Assembly: GCA_903934155.1 (NCBI GenBank)
Contig: CAIZMS010000218.1
Coordinates: forward strand, 1 to 16,612
Direction of reading: 5' to 3'
Length of the DNA: 16,612 bases
DNA from: an uncultured bacterium
GTDB taxonomy: Bacteria; Verrucomicrobiota; Kiritimatiellia; CAIKKV01; CAITUY01
Shown here: piece after piece, positions 1-6,338 of the stretch
Layout of the letters: each line of letters begins with the position of its first letter
Numbering within the stretch: position 1 is the stretch's first letter
Translations under genes and position numbers: made by a program
The notes under the pieces: model-generated
Databases searched by the model: none
What the model saw: the letters and a program-made list of their open reading frames with translations, nothing else
Told to the model about the DNA's origin: nothing

Positions 1-975
1 CTTTATGATTACTGCCGGATTGAGATCAAGCGGAGAACGGCGGAGTTGTTGCCGGTTCTGGCGAAGGATCTGCTGCTTGTTCAGGATGGCTCGGCAAGCA
101 TCACCGAGCAGAAACTTCGTTTCTGCCGGGAAGGGATGCTCAAGACTCTTGATCTGCTGGCACCCGGCGACCGGTTCAATGTCGTTGAATTCCGGGATTC
201 CGTCTCGCGCTGCTTCGAAACCTGGGCAACGGTGAACCCGGATACCCTGAAACAAGCGCGGGAGTTTATCGGGCGTATGGAATCGGTGGGGAACACGGAT
301 ATCTTTGATTCCCTGAAGGATTTTCTGGCGACACCCCGCCAGTCGGGGCGACCGGTGATTTTAATGGTGGTGAGCGATGGGGTGGCTACGGCAGGATTGA
401 CTGATCATTCCTTGATCATTGAGGCGTTCAGTCAGGCGAACCGGGGGGCGGTCTCAGTTTTCACGGTGGGAACTTACCCCGGGGTCAACGCCTATCTCCT
501 TGATCTGCTGAGTTATCGTAACCGGGGGGACACGTTTGTGGTGAAGACGGGGCGATGGGATATTCCTGATGTGATTGAGAACCGGGTGCGCGAGATCGGT
601 AGACCGGTATTGTCGGATGTGCGGTTCCGGTTTTCGGGCCAGACTTATTGTGAGGCTTATCCGGTGCTGACGGCGAACCTGTACATGGATCGCCCGTTGG
701 TGTTGTTCGGGCGGGTTCCCCGGAACACGCGAAAACTTCTCTTTCAGGCGACGGGTCAGGCGGCTGAAATCAAGTGCGATATGGTTTTTGACATTGACCT
801 GGCAAAGGCTCAGGGCGGTTCATCGGACATCCGGACGCAGTGGGCCTGGCAGCGGGCCTATTTCCTGATTGGTGAGCACAACCGCATGAAGCAACCCGGC
901 ATTCTCACTGAGTTGAAGGCTCTGGGAAAGACCTACAACATCAAAATCCCCTATCGGAACGAATGGGGACAATAA
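1..975 (+). CDS. von Willebrand factor A domain protein, 5'-truncated by window edge
   Basis: The frame is open from base 1, so the true start lies outside the window; TTG codons at 46 and 49 are unlikely starts because they fall inside the domain. Counting the first complete codon as 1, the metal-ion-dependent adhesion site is visible: D29-G-S31-A-S33 (DxSxS), then T99 in GNTDI and D126 in VVSDG. This is the full MIDAS triad of a vWA fold, which binds a divalent cation and usually mediates protein contacts. About 110 residues of mostly beta-type sequence follow, and the C-terminus (LGKTYNIKIPY) resembles the tail of VIT-vWA proteins. The missing N-terminus could therefore carry a VIT domain and a signal peptide, but that is inference. 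Partner and function are unknown. The gene converges on the SpoIIE phosphatase with a 24-base gap. Confidence 0.85.
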   Translation, partial: LYDYCRIEIKRRTAELLPVLAKDLLLVQDGSASITEQKLRFCREGMLKTLDLLAPGDRFNVVEFRDSVSRCFETWATVNPDTLKQAREFIGRMESVGNTDIFDSLKDFLATPRQSGRPVILMVVSDGVATAGLTDHSLIIEAFSQANRGAVSVFTVGTYPGVNAYLLDLLSYRNRGDTFVVKTGRWDIPDVIENRVREIGRPVLSDVRFRFSGQTYCEAYPVLTANLYMDRPLVLFGRVPRNTRKLLFQATGQAAEIKCDMVFDIDLAKAQGGSSDIRTQWAWQRAYFLIGEHNRMKQPGILTELKALGKTYNIKIPYRNEWGQ

Positions 976-999
976 GGCCGTTGCCCGAGTCTATGGCTT

Positions 1000-2721
1000 T
1001 CAGCCGGTCAATTCAGAGACTTCGGCAATGACGAGGCAGACATCGTCATCAAAACCCGAGGTGGTGGCAAAGGATTCGGCATCGGTCACCATGGCGGGGA
1101 GCAAGACTTCGGGCGGTGAGCCCAGATGCCGCTGAGCGCTGGCATAAAGTCGTTCCACTCCGTACTCCTCCCGTTTGGCCCCCTCGACTTCAGTGATGCC
1201 ATCAGTATAAATCAGAACCCCGTCGCCGGACTCCAACGGCATTTCGGCGGTTTGGTAGACATGTTTGTCCAGAATCCCGAGGGCTGGCCCAAGGGGTTCC
1301 TGATCCGTTCGCAAAGGGGCGACCGTGCGCCGGATTCGGTTGATCAGGAGCGGATTCGGATGACCGGCGTCACTGAACGAAAGACGTCTTGCGGCGAGGT
1401 CGAAAAGGACATAGGACGCCGAGACGAACATGAATTCCTGGGCATCACGCAGGATGGTCATGAATTCCCTGTTCATGCGGGAAAGAAGCAATCCGGGGTT
1501 GTTGGCGATGGGTTTCAGTTCTTCCATCATGCTCCGGATGATGGCGGTAATGAGGGCGGCGCGCATTCCGTGGCCCATGACATCGCACACGAACAATCCG
1601 GCCTGATGGTCGGAAATAGGGAGGATGTAAAAGAAGTCACCCCCCAGAGTGGTGCTGGGCCGGTAAAAGTGGTTGAATTTCAGAATGCTTTCTTCCGCGG
1701 ACGCCCCCGGGGGGAAGGTGGGAAAGGTTTTGGGAAGAAGGGCGAGCTGGACTTCTCTGGCCATGTCGAGGTCGGCTTCCATCTCGTTGTTCCGGATGCG
1801 GAGCTGTTCGGCATACTGCTCGCGCTGGGCTTCCGCCCGCTTGCGTTCGGTAACATCATTGAACGAGAGGACGATGCCGATCAGTTCATCGTCGGTGTTG
1901 AAGTTGGCGGTGGCGGCGGCCTGGACATAGAAGGTGGATCCGTCGGTCCGGCGCGCTTCGACTTCCTGGCACCAGGCCTCCCCGGTTGCCACCCGGTTTG
2001 TGATGGTTGTGCCAAGATCCGGATTGCTGAACAAATCCGCCAGCGATAATTTTTGCGCGGCGTCCTGGCTTTCGATTCCCCACATGCGCAGGGCCATCGG
2101 GTTTCCGTACATCAGGCGGGATTGAAGATCGGCGATGGCGATGCCGCTTCCGGCCAACTGGATGGCGGTGTGCTCGGTGCGTAATTGCTCTTCCGCCTGC
2201 CGGCGCAGCGTAATATCCCGGACGAAGAAACAGAGGTAGTCTTGGCCGGAAAGGAAAAGGCGGTTAATGGCCGTTTCGGCGGGGAAAACAGTCCCATCCT
2301 TGCGAATGAAATAAGACTGGAGCAGCACGAAACGGGTATTGGCCAGATTCTCACGGATCATAGGAAGGAGGGTTTCATCCGCGCCGTAGAGCAGATCAAA
2401 GACTTCCATGCGGCAGAGGTCGTCGTGCTCGTGACCGAGAAACTGGCTGAGGCGGACATTGACATCAATGATTCGTCCGGAATAATCCGTGATGACGGCG
2501 CCATCATAGACATTCTGGAGGAGTTGCTGGAAATCCGAGTCACCGACCATGCTATTGCTGGGTTTGGCTTTTGTGATCCGGATGATCGGACGGCGGGGGG
2601 CCGTGGCGGCTCGGGTTAGCTTTTTATCCTCAAGAAGGTCGGGGGTCAGGTCGATGCGCATGGTGCGGGAACTCTCACGCGCAACCGAAGACGACAGATT
2701 GTCTGACTCTGTATTATCCAT
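1000..2721 (-). CDS. PAS-PAS-SpoIIE (PP2C-type) serine/threonine phosphatase, RsbU-like
   Basis: Protein of 573 aa from the ATG at 2721. Domains: unstructured N-terminus (1-60), PAS/PAC 1 (about 62-175, ending VRDITLRRQAEEQL), PAS/PAC 2 (about 182-293, ending NDVTERKRAEAQR), a charged linker likely to be coiled coil (about 293-330) and a SpoIIE phosphatase domain (about 345-570). Metal-binding acidic residues are all present: D362 in GGDFF, D380 in CDVMGHG, D507 in YTDGITE and the D558-D560 run near the end. No membrane segment is seen, so it is probably a cytosolic sensor. In this family the phosphatase dephosphorylates an anti-anti-sigma protein and so controls a partner-switching pathway; no RsbV/RsbW-like partner lies in the window. 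The frame stays open 59 codons upstream to 2898, but that extension has no recognisable domain, whereas the ATG at 2721 has a weak GGGGAC-type ribosome site just upstream. Confidence 0.9.
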   Translation of the reverse strand: MDNTESDNLSSSVARESSRTMRIDLTPDLLEDKKLTRAATAPRRPIIRITKAKPSNSMVGDSDFQQLLQNVYDGAVITDYSGRIIDVNVRLSQFLGHEHDDLCRMEVFDLLYGADETLLPMIRENLANTRFVLLQSYFIRKDGTVFPAETAINRLFLSGQDYLCFFVRDITLRRQAEEQLRTEHTAIQLAGSGIAIADLQSRLMYGNPMALRMWGIESQDAAQKLSLADLFSNPDLGTTITNRVATGEAWCQEVEARRTDGSTFYVQAAATANFNTDDELIGIVLSFNDVTERKRAEAQREQYAEQLRIRNNEMEADLDMAREVQLALLPKTFPTFPPGASAEESILKFNHFYRPSTTLGGDFFYILPISDHQAGLFVCDVMGHGMRAALITAIIRSMMEELKPIANNPGLLLSRMNREFMTILRDAQEFMFVSASYVLFDLAARRLSFSDAGHPNPLLINRIRRTVAPLRTDQEPLGPALGILDKHVYQTAEMPLESGDGVLIYTDGITEVEGAKREEYGVERLYASAQRHLGSPPEVLLPAMVTDAESFATTSGFDDDVCLVIAEVSELTG

Positions 2722-2783
2722 AATGTCCCCATTGCTACGACATTTCCGGGTCAGACTATCACGGACCGCCTGCGGAAACAAGA

Positions 2784-2811
2784 GTGGCGCATAAGATGTG
2801 GCGCATAAGAG
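2784..2811. repeat. 14-bp tandem duplication upstream of the SpoIIE phosphatase
   Basis: Two abutting copies of a 14-base unit (GTGGCGCATAAGAT at 2784-2797, then the same with a final G at 2798-2811; 13 of 14 bases match). It lies 63-90 bases upstream of the chosen start of the minus-strand phosphatase gene, in its probable 5' untranslated or promoter region. Role unknown; it could be a simple slippage duplication or a paired protein-binding site. Confidence 0.7.
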
Positions 2812-2887
2812 ATTCCCAGGGCCCTGTGCCGTGAGTGAATGAAGTTGGGTGGAGTAGGAGCGGCCAGTCGTAGAGGAGAGATGAACT

Positions 2888-2965
2888 GAATTGCTCAACG
2901 CTTGGCGTGCCCACTTCGCAGGCTCGCCTGCTGCTCAGGGTCATATGTCGCGGGTGGAGCAATTC
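2888..2965. repeat. 9-bp inverted repeat enclosing a short hairpin in the intergenic region
   Basis: GAATTGCTC at 2888-2896 is exactly matched in inverse orientation by GAGCAATTC at 2957-2965, with 60 bases between. Inside lies a compact perfect palindrome at 2918-2931 (GCAGG-CTCG-CCTGC). No T-run follows either structure, so an intrinsic terminator is not supported. The element sits between the divergent phosphatase and antitoxin genes. The remaining bases of the roughly 310-base gap (2722-3030) show no credible gene. Confidence 0.45.
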
Positions 2966-2982
2966 TCATTGGTGCACAACGA

Positions 2983-3022
2983 TTGATAATGATATTGATC
3001 TGCAATAATGTATCACTATAGT
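2983..3022 (+). promoter_or_regulatory. candidate sigma-70-type promoter(s) for the toxin-antitoxin operon
   Basis: Two overlapping possibilities are visible. One is TTGATA (2983-2988), a 17-base gap and TAATGT (3006-3011). The other is TTGATC (2995-3000), a 16-base gap and TATAGT (3017-3022). The second would start transcription at about 3029-3031, on the antitoxin ATG itself, which fits the absence of any Shine-Dalgarno sequence before that ATG. Hexamer matches are imperfect and experimentally untested. Confidence 0.4.
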
Positions 3023-3032
3023 ATCACATTAT
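3005..3032. promoter_or_regulatory. 28-bp dyad, probable autoregulatory operator of the antitoxin
   Basis: Outer arms ATAATGT (3005-3011) and ACATTAT (3026-3032) are exact inverse complements, and the centre ACTATAGT (3015-3022) is itself a perfect palindrome; the three-base ATC spacers between arms and centre do not pair. The dyad covers both candidate -10 boxes and the first two bases of the antitoxin start codon. Phd/YefM antitoxins typically bind such palindromes to repress their own operon, so an operator role is a reasonable inference. Confidence 0.55.
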
Positions 3033-3288
3033 GAAAACTGAACTCGTGACGACGTTAAAACGGCAGGCTACGCGAATACTGGCCGATCTGCATGAATCGG
3101 GTGGATCCGTTCTAATCACTGAACATGGCGCCCCGTCGGCTTACTTGGTGGATGTGTCTGGGTATGAGATGATGCAGAATCGGATGAAGATTCTCGAGGG
3201 AATTGCGCGCGGGGAGCGCGCTATTCTGGAGCAGCGAACTGTGACTCACTCTGAAGCCAAACGGAGACTGTCACAGTGGCTCACCTGA
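3031..3288 (+). CDS. type II antitoxin, Phd/YefM family
   Basis: Protein of 85 aa. The N-terminal part (residues 1-50) reads as the Phd/YefM DNA-binding fold: a start of the form MKTELVTTLKRQATRILADL, then VLITEHGAPSAYLVDVSGYEMM, the family's typical ITehGkPvAvLvs-like strand and helix. The charged C-terminal helix (about 55-85) is the part that would wrap the toxin. The length is normal for the family. The ATG at 3031 has no ribosome-binding sequence upstream, and the start codon overlaps a palindrome, so the mRNA may be leaderless. It overlaps the toxin gene by 13 bases, as expected for translational coupling. Role: neutralises the downstream toxin and represses the shared promoter. Confidence 0.9.
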   Translation: MKTELVTTLKRQATRILADLHESGGSVLITEHGAPSAYLVDVSGYEMMQNRMKILEGIARGERAILEQRTVTHSEAKRRLSQWLT

Positions 3289-3590
3289 TTTGGACTGAAC
3301 CCGCGCTAGACGATCTCGATGCATTGGCAGGGTTTATCGCGCTCGATAATCCTGCGGCCGCCGGCCGCCTTGTGAGAAAAGTGGTTGAAAGCGTGGAACG
3401 TCTTGAGAGCTTCCCGAACTCGGGAAGAAGACCTCGAGAATTACCCGGGACTCTTTATCGTGAAATTGTGGTTTCCCCGTGCCGTGTCTTTTGCCGTGTG
3501 AGCGGGAACACCATATTCATTGTTCACGCGATGCGGGAAGAACAGCAGGTCGATCGGTTCCTCTTGGATGAACGGGAAAAGAGATTATGA
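3276..3590 (+). CDS. type II toxin, ParE/RelE superfamily
   Basis: Protein of 104 aa starting with GTG at 3276, inside the end of the antitoxin gene. It has the RelE/ParE pattern: WTEPALDDLDALAGFIALDNPAAAGRLV (two N-terminal helices, residues about 5-35), then the SGRRPRELPG loop (about 50-59), REIVVSPCRVFCRV (about 62-75), a beta hairpin, and IFIVHAMREEQQVDRFL at the end. The helix-rich N-terminus and the R-E-x-x-V-x-x-x-R-V strand favour ParE-like proteins over mRNA-cleaving RelE, but sequence alone does not fix the target (gyrase or ribosome-dependent mRNA cleavage). Translation probably depends on re-initiation after the antitoxin. Confidence 0.88.
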   Translation: MAHLIWTEPALDDLDALAGFIALDNPAAAGRLVRKVVESVERLESFPNSGRRPRELPGTLYREIVVSPCRVFCRVSGNTIFIVHAMREEQQVDRFLLDEREKRL

Positions 3591-3927
3591 TCATGCCAAC
3601 CACACCTCGGAGTTTACGTCGTTGACGCGCCGAAAGTGAAGGCGGTCGTTGGACCAGGCAAAATGACCTCCGAAGATATAGTACGAATAGACCGAGACCT
3701 CGAGATCAAGTTACCAGTTCCTTGCTGACCCATTACAGCACCAAACGTACTACTCCGTGATCGTTTAGCGCCCGTCTATTTCTTCAATATTCGTGAACCT
3801 TAGTGCCTTCCCGCCTTATTTCTGGGCGAGCCTGAATGCCTGTCCTCATTACCTTCACATCTATTTTCTGGTATCAGGCACCGAAATTCAATAGGCTTCG
3901 ACCGCGTTTTTAGGAGGAAAACAAACC
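3591..3927. other. 337-base gap without a convincing gene
   Basis: By eye this stretch is less GC-rich than its neighbours. In the same frame as the toxin, 45 codons remain open after its stop (3591-3728). They could read VVDAPKVKAVVGPGK followed by an ATG at 3664 with MTSEDIVRIDRDLEI, but there is no ribosome site and I recognise no family. It may be a decayed gene fragment or chance. No hairpin with a T-run was found behind the toxin. The promoter of purB should lie in the last 150 bases, but no hexamer pair stands out. The only clear signal is the purB ribosome-binding site at the right end. Confidence 0.6.
3912..3917 (+). promoter_or_regulatory. strong Shine-Dalgarno site of purB
   Basis: A full AGGAGG lies 10 bases before the ATG at 3928, followed by an A-rich spacer. 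It fixes the purB start and is among the strongest ribosome-binding sites in the window. Confidence 0.85.
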
Positions 3928-5220
3928 ATGATTCTGCGTTATACCCGCCCGGAAATGGGCACGATCTGGTCGGACGAGAATAGATTTTCTGTGTGGCTCA
4001 AAATCGAGCTTCTGGCCTGCGAGGCCATGAATAAACTAGGGGTCGTTCCTGATGTCGATTTGAAGCGGATCAAGGCGCGCGCTACCTTCAGCGTCAAGCG
4101 CATCAATAAAATCGAGGCGAAGGTCAATCATGATGTCATTGCCTTCCTGACCAATGTTGCCGAGCATGTCGGCCCCTCCTCCCGGTTTATCCACCGGGGA
4201 CTTACCAGTTCGGATGTCCTCGATACCGCCCTGGCGGTTCAGATGCTTCAGGCGGTGGACATCCTGATTGCCGATGTGAAGGCGGTCCGCAAGGCAGCGG
4301 CCGCGAAAGCCCGGAAATTCATGTATACGCCCATGATCGGGCGCAGCCACGGCGTTCATGCCGAGCCGATCACCTTTGGATTAAAAATGGCTCTCATGTA
4401 TGACGAATTCGGGCGGGCCCTGACGCGTCTTGAGGCGGCACGCGCCATCATCCGGGTTGGCCAGCTTTCGGGCGCGGTTGGGACCCATGCCCACATTGAT
4501 CCCTTTGTTGAAAAATATGTCTGCGGAAAGCTCGGCCTGAAGCCTGCGGCGATCTCGACCCAGATCCTCCAGCGCGATCGCCATGCCGAATACATGTCGG
4601 CCCTGACTCTGGTGGGTGCCTCAGTGGATCGCTGGGCCACGGAATTCCGTCATCTGCAACGAACCGAGGTGTTGGAGGTTGAGGAATATTTTGGGAAGGA
4701 CCAGAAGGGTTCCTCGGCCATGCCCCACAAGAAGAACCCCATTACGGGGGAGAAGCTGTGCGGGTTGGCTCGATTGCTTCGCGGAAACCTCGTGGCGGCC
4801 CTTGAAAATGTGGCGCTGTGGCATGAGCGGGATATTTCCCACTCTTCCGTGGAGCGGGTAATCCTTCCCGACAGCACCATCGCCTTGGATCATATGCTGG
4901 TGAATCTGGAGAAACTGGTGCGGAACCTGGTGGTATCGCCCGTGCGGATGAAGGAAAATCTGGATATGACCCACGGGTTGATTCATTCACAGCAGGTGTT
5001 GTTGATGCTGACCCAGGTGGGCTTTACCCGGGAACAGGCTTATCGCATGGTGCAGCGTCATGCCATGGCCGCCTGGGAAACGCGACAGAGCCTGCGCGGA
5101 CTGATTGAGGCCGATTCGGAGATCATGGAAAAGGTGACCGCCTCCGACCTTAATAAGGTTTTCGACCTGGGCGTCCATTTCCGGGATGTGGCGAGGACGT
5201 TTAAGGCCGTGGGATTGTGA
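3928..5220 (+). CDS. purB: adenylosuccinate lyase
   Basis: Protein of 430 aa, the size of the short bacterial (Bacillus-type) PurB. It catalyses two non-consecutive steps of purine synthesis: SAICAR to AICAR plus fumarate, and adenylosuccinate to AMP plus fumarate. The fumarase/aspartase superfamily landmarks are all visible: NHDVIAF with H68, TSSDVLDTALAVQM (93-106), GRSHGVHAEPITFG with H141 (the catalytic histidine position in the Bacillus enzyme), and the mobile signature loop GSSAMPHKKNP (261-271) with its serine pair. The C-terminal helical region (AYRMVQRHAM to the end) is also normal. The enzyme is a cytosolic homotetramer in known members, with active sites shared between subunits. 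First gene of a likely operon; purM follows after 55 bases. Confidence 0.97.
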   Translation: MILRYTRPEMGTIWSDENRFSVWLKIELLACEAMNKLGVVPDVDLKRIKARATFSVKRINKIEAKVNHDVIAFLTNVAEHVGPSSRFIHRGLTSSDVLDTALAVQMLQAVDILIADVKAVRKAAAAKARKFMYTPMIGRSHGVHAEPITFGLKMALMYDEFGRALTRLEAARAIIRVGQLSGAVGTHAHIDPFVEKYVCGKLGLKPAAISTQILQRDRHAEYMSALTLVGASVDRWATEFRHLQRTEVLEVEEYFGKDQKGSSAMPHKKNPITGEKLCGLARLLRGNLVAALENVALWHERDISHSSVERVILPDSTIALDHMLVNLEKLVRNLVVSPVRMKENLDMTHGLIHSQQVLLMLTQVGFTREQAYRMVQRHAMAAWETRQSLRGLIEADSEIMEKVTASDLNKVFDLGVHFRDVARTFKAVGL

Positions 5221-5275
5221 GCCATTGCAGAATGTTGATTTTTGATTGTAGATTTCAGGAGAGGATAAGACCTTT

Positions 5276-6322
5276 ATGAGTAAGAAAGTTGTGAAGCGGG
5301 CGAAGTCGGCGTATGCGGCAGCGGGAGTTGACATCGATTCAAAAATGAACGGGATTGCCTCCATCAAGAAAATGGTGAAGGCCACGCGAACCGCCGGGGT
5401 GCTTAACGAAATCGGGTCCTTCGGTGGTTTTTTCGCCTCGCCGGGGAAAGACAAGATTCTGGTTGCCAGCACGGATGGCGTCGGGACCAAGCTTAAGATT
5501 GCCGCCATGGCGCGACGACATGACACAGTCGGGCAGGATATCGTCAATCATTGCGTGAATGACATCCTCGTCCAGGGCGCCACGCCCCTGTTCTTCATGG
5601 ATTATGTTGGTATTTCCAAGTTCGAGGGCTGGATCTTTGAGCAGGTTGTCAGCGGACTCTGCAAAGCCTGCCGCGAAAATGGCTGTGCCCTGCTCGGCGG
5701 GGAGACCGCGGAAATGCCCGGGCTCTATCCTCCCAGCGAGTATGACTTAGTCGGGACGATTGTCGGCGTGGTCGGTCGTCGTGAGGTGATCACGGGGAAA
5801 ACCATCCGGCCCGACGATGTAATGATCGGACTTCCATCCTCCGGGCTCCATACCAATGGGTATTCCCTGGCCCGAAAGGTTGTTTTTGAAACCGCCAAGC
5901 TAAAGCCCTCCGATATTTTACCCGGCACCCGGAAGACGGTATCCGAGATTCTCCTGGCAGTTCACAAGAGCTATCTCAAGCCTGTCACCACCCTGATGAA
6001 GTCCGTGAAAATCCGGGGCATGGCCCATATCACCGGCGGGGGATTCCCGGACAACGTGCCGCGGGTATTGCCTGCGACGGTGAATGCCGTTTTTGACCGG
6101 AGCTCATGGGCTATTCCGGAGATTTATAAGTTCATCCAGAAGGTGGGCAAGGTTGATCGGGATGAAATGTACCGGGTCTTCAACATGGGTATCGGCATGG
6201 TGATTGTGGTTCGCAAGCAGGATGTCGAGAAATCTCTGACGGTGCTGAAAAATGCAGGCGAGAAACCCGTGCTGATTGGCTGGATTGAAAAAGGAAACCG
6301 GAAGGTACGGTTGATCAACTGA
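5276..6322 (+). CDS. purM: phosphoribosylformylglycinamidine cyclo-ligase (AIR synthetase)
   Basis: Protein of 348 aa, normal for PurM. It converts formylglycinamidine ribonucleotide plus ATP to aminoimidazole ribonucleotide, the fifth step of de novo purine synthesis. Landmarks: SAYAAAGVDID at the N-terminus (11-21), DGVGTK (67-72), the DIVNHCVNDILVQGATPLFFMDY stretch (88-110), GGETAEMPGLY (141-151), GLPSSGLHTNGYSLAR (185-200) and HITGGGFPDNVPRVLP (251-266), which together form the ATP-binding and dimer core. The ATG at 5276 is preceded by AGGAGAGG (5257-5264). It lies 55 bases behind purB and 16 bases before the next ATG, so it is probably co-transcribed with both. PurM is more often found beside purN or purF; its pairing with purB and two envelope genes here is uncommon. 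Confidence 0.97.
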   Translation: MSKKVVKRAKSAYAAAGVDIDSKMNGIASIKKMVKATRTAGVLNEIGSFGGFFASPGKDKILVASTDGVGTKLKIAAMARRHDTVGQDIVNHCVNDILVQGATPLFFMDYVGISKFEGWIFEQVVSGLCKACRENGCALLGGETAEMPGLYPPSEYDLVGTIVGVVGRREVITGKTIRPDDVMIGLPSSGLHTNGYSLARKVVFETAKLKPSDILPGTRKTVSEILLAVHKSYLKPVTTLMKSVKIRGMAHITGGGFPDNVPRVLPATVNAVFDRSSWAIPEIYKFIQKVGKVDRDEMYRVFNMGIGMVIVVRKQDVEKSLTVLKNAGEKPVLIGWIEKGNRKVRLIN

Positions 6323-6338
6323 TTTGACTGGGAGGCGG

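Noticed and set aside
976..999. Possible intrinsic terminator between the vWA and phosphatase genes.
   Set aside because: The only nearby stem is four base pairs (GGCT/AGCC, just inside the region) and no T-run follows.
1126..2049. A 307-codon open frame on the plus strand, antisense to the phosphatase gene.
   Set aside because: Its translation is glycine/valine-rich without any domain and mirrors the codons of the clearly conserved PAS-SpoIIE gene; it is a shadow frame of GC-rich coding DNA.
2722..2898. 59-codon N-terminal extension of the phosphatase.
   Set aside because: Contains the tandem 14-bp repeat and no recognisable domain; the ATG at 2721 has better context. Kept only as an open question in the findings.
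3353..3368. GC-rich palindrome GCGGCCGCCGGCCGC-like hairpin inside the toxin gene.
   Set aside because: It encodes an alanine/glycine-rich turn (PAAAGR) that is normal in ParE proteins; the symmetry follows from GCN/GGN codons and no second copy was found.
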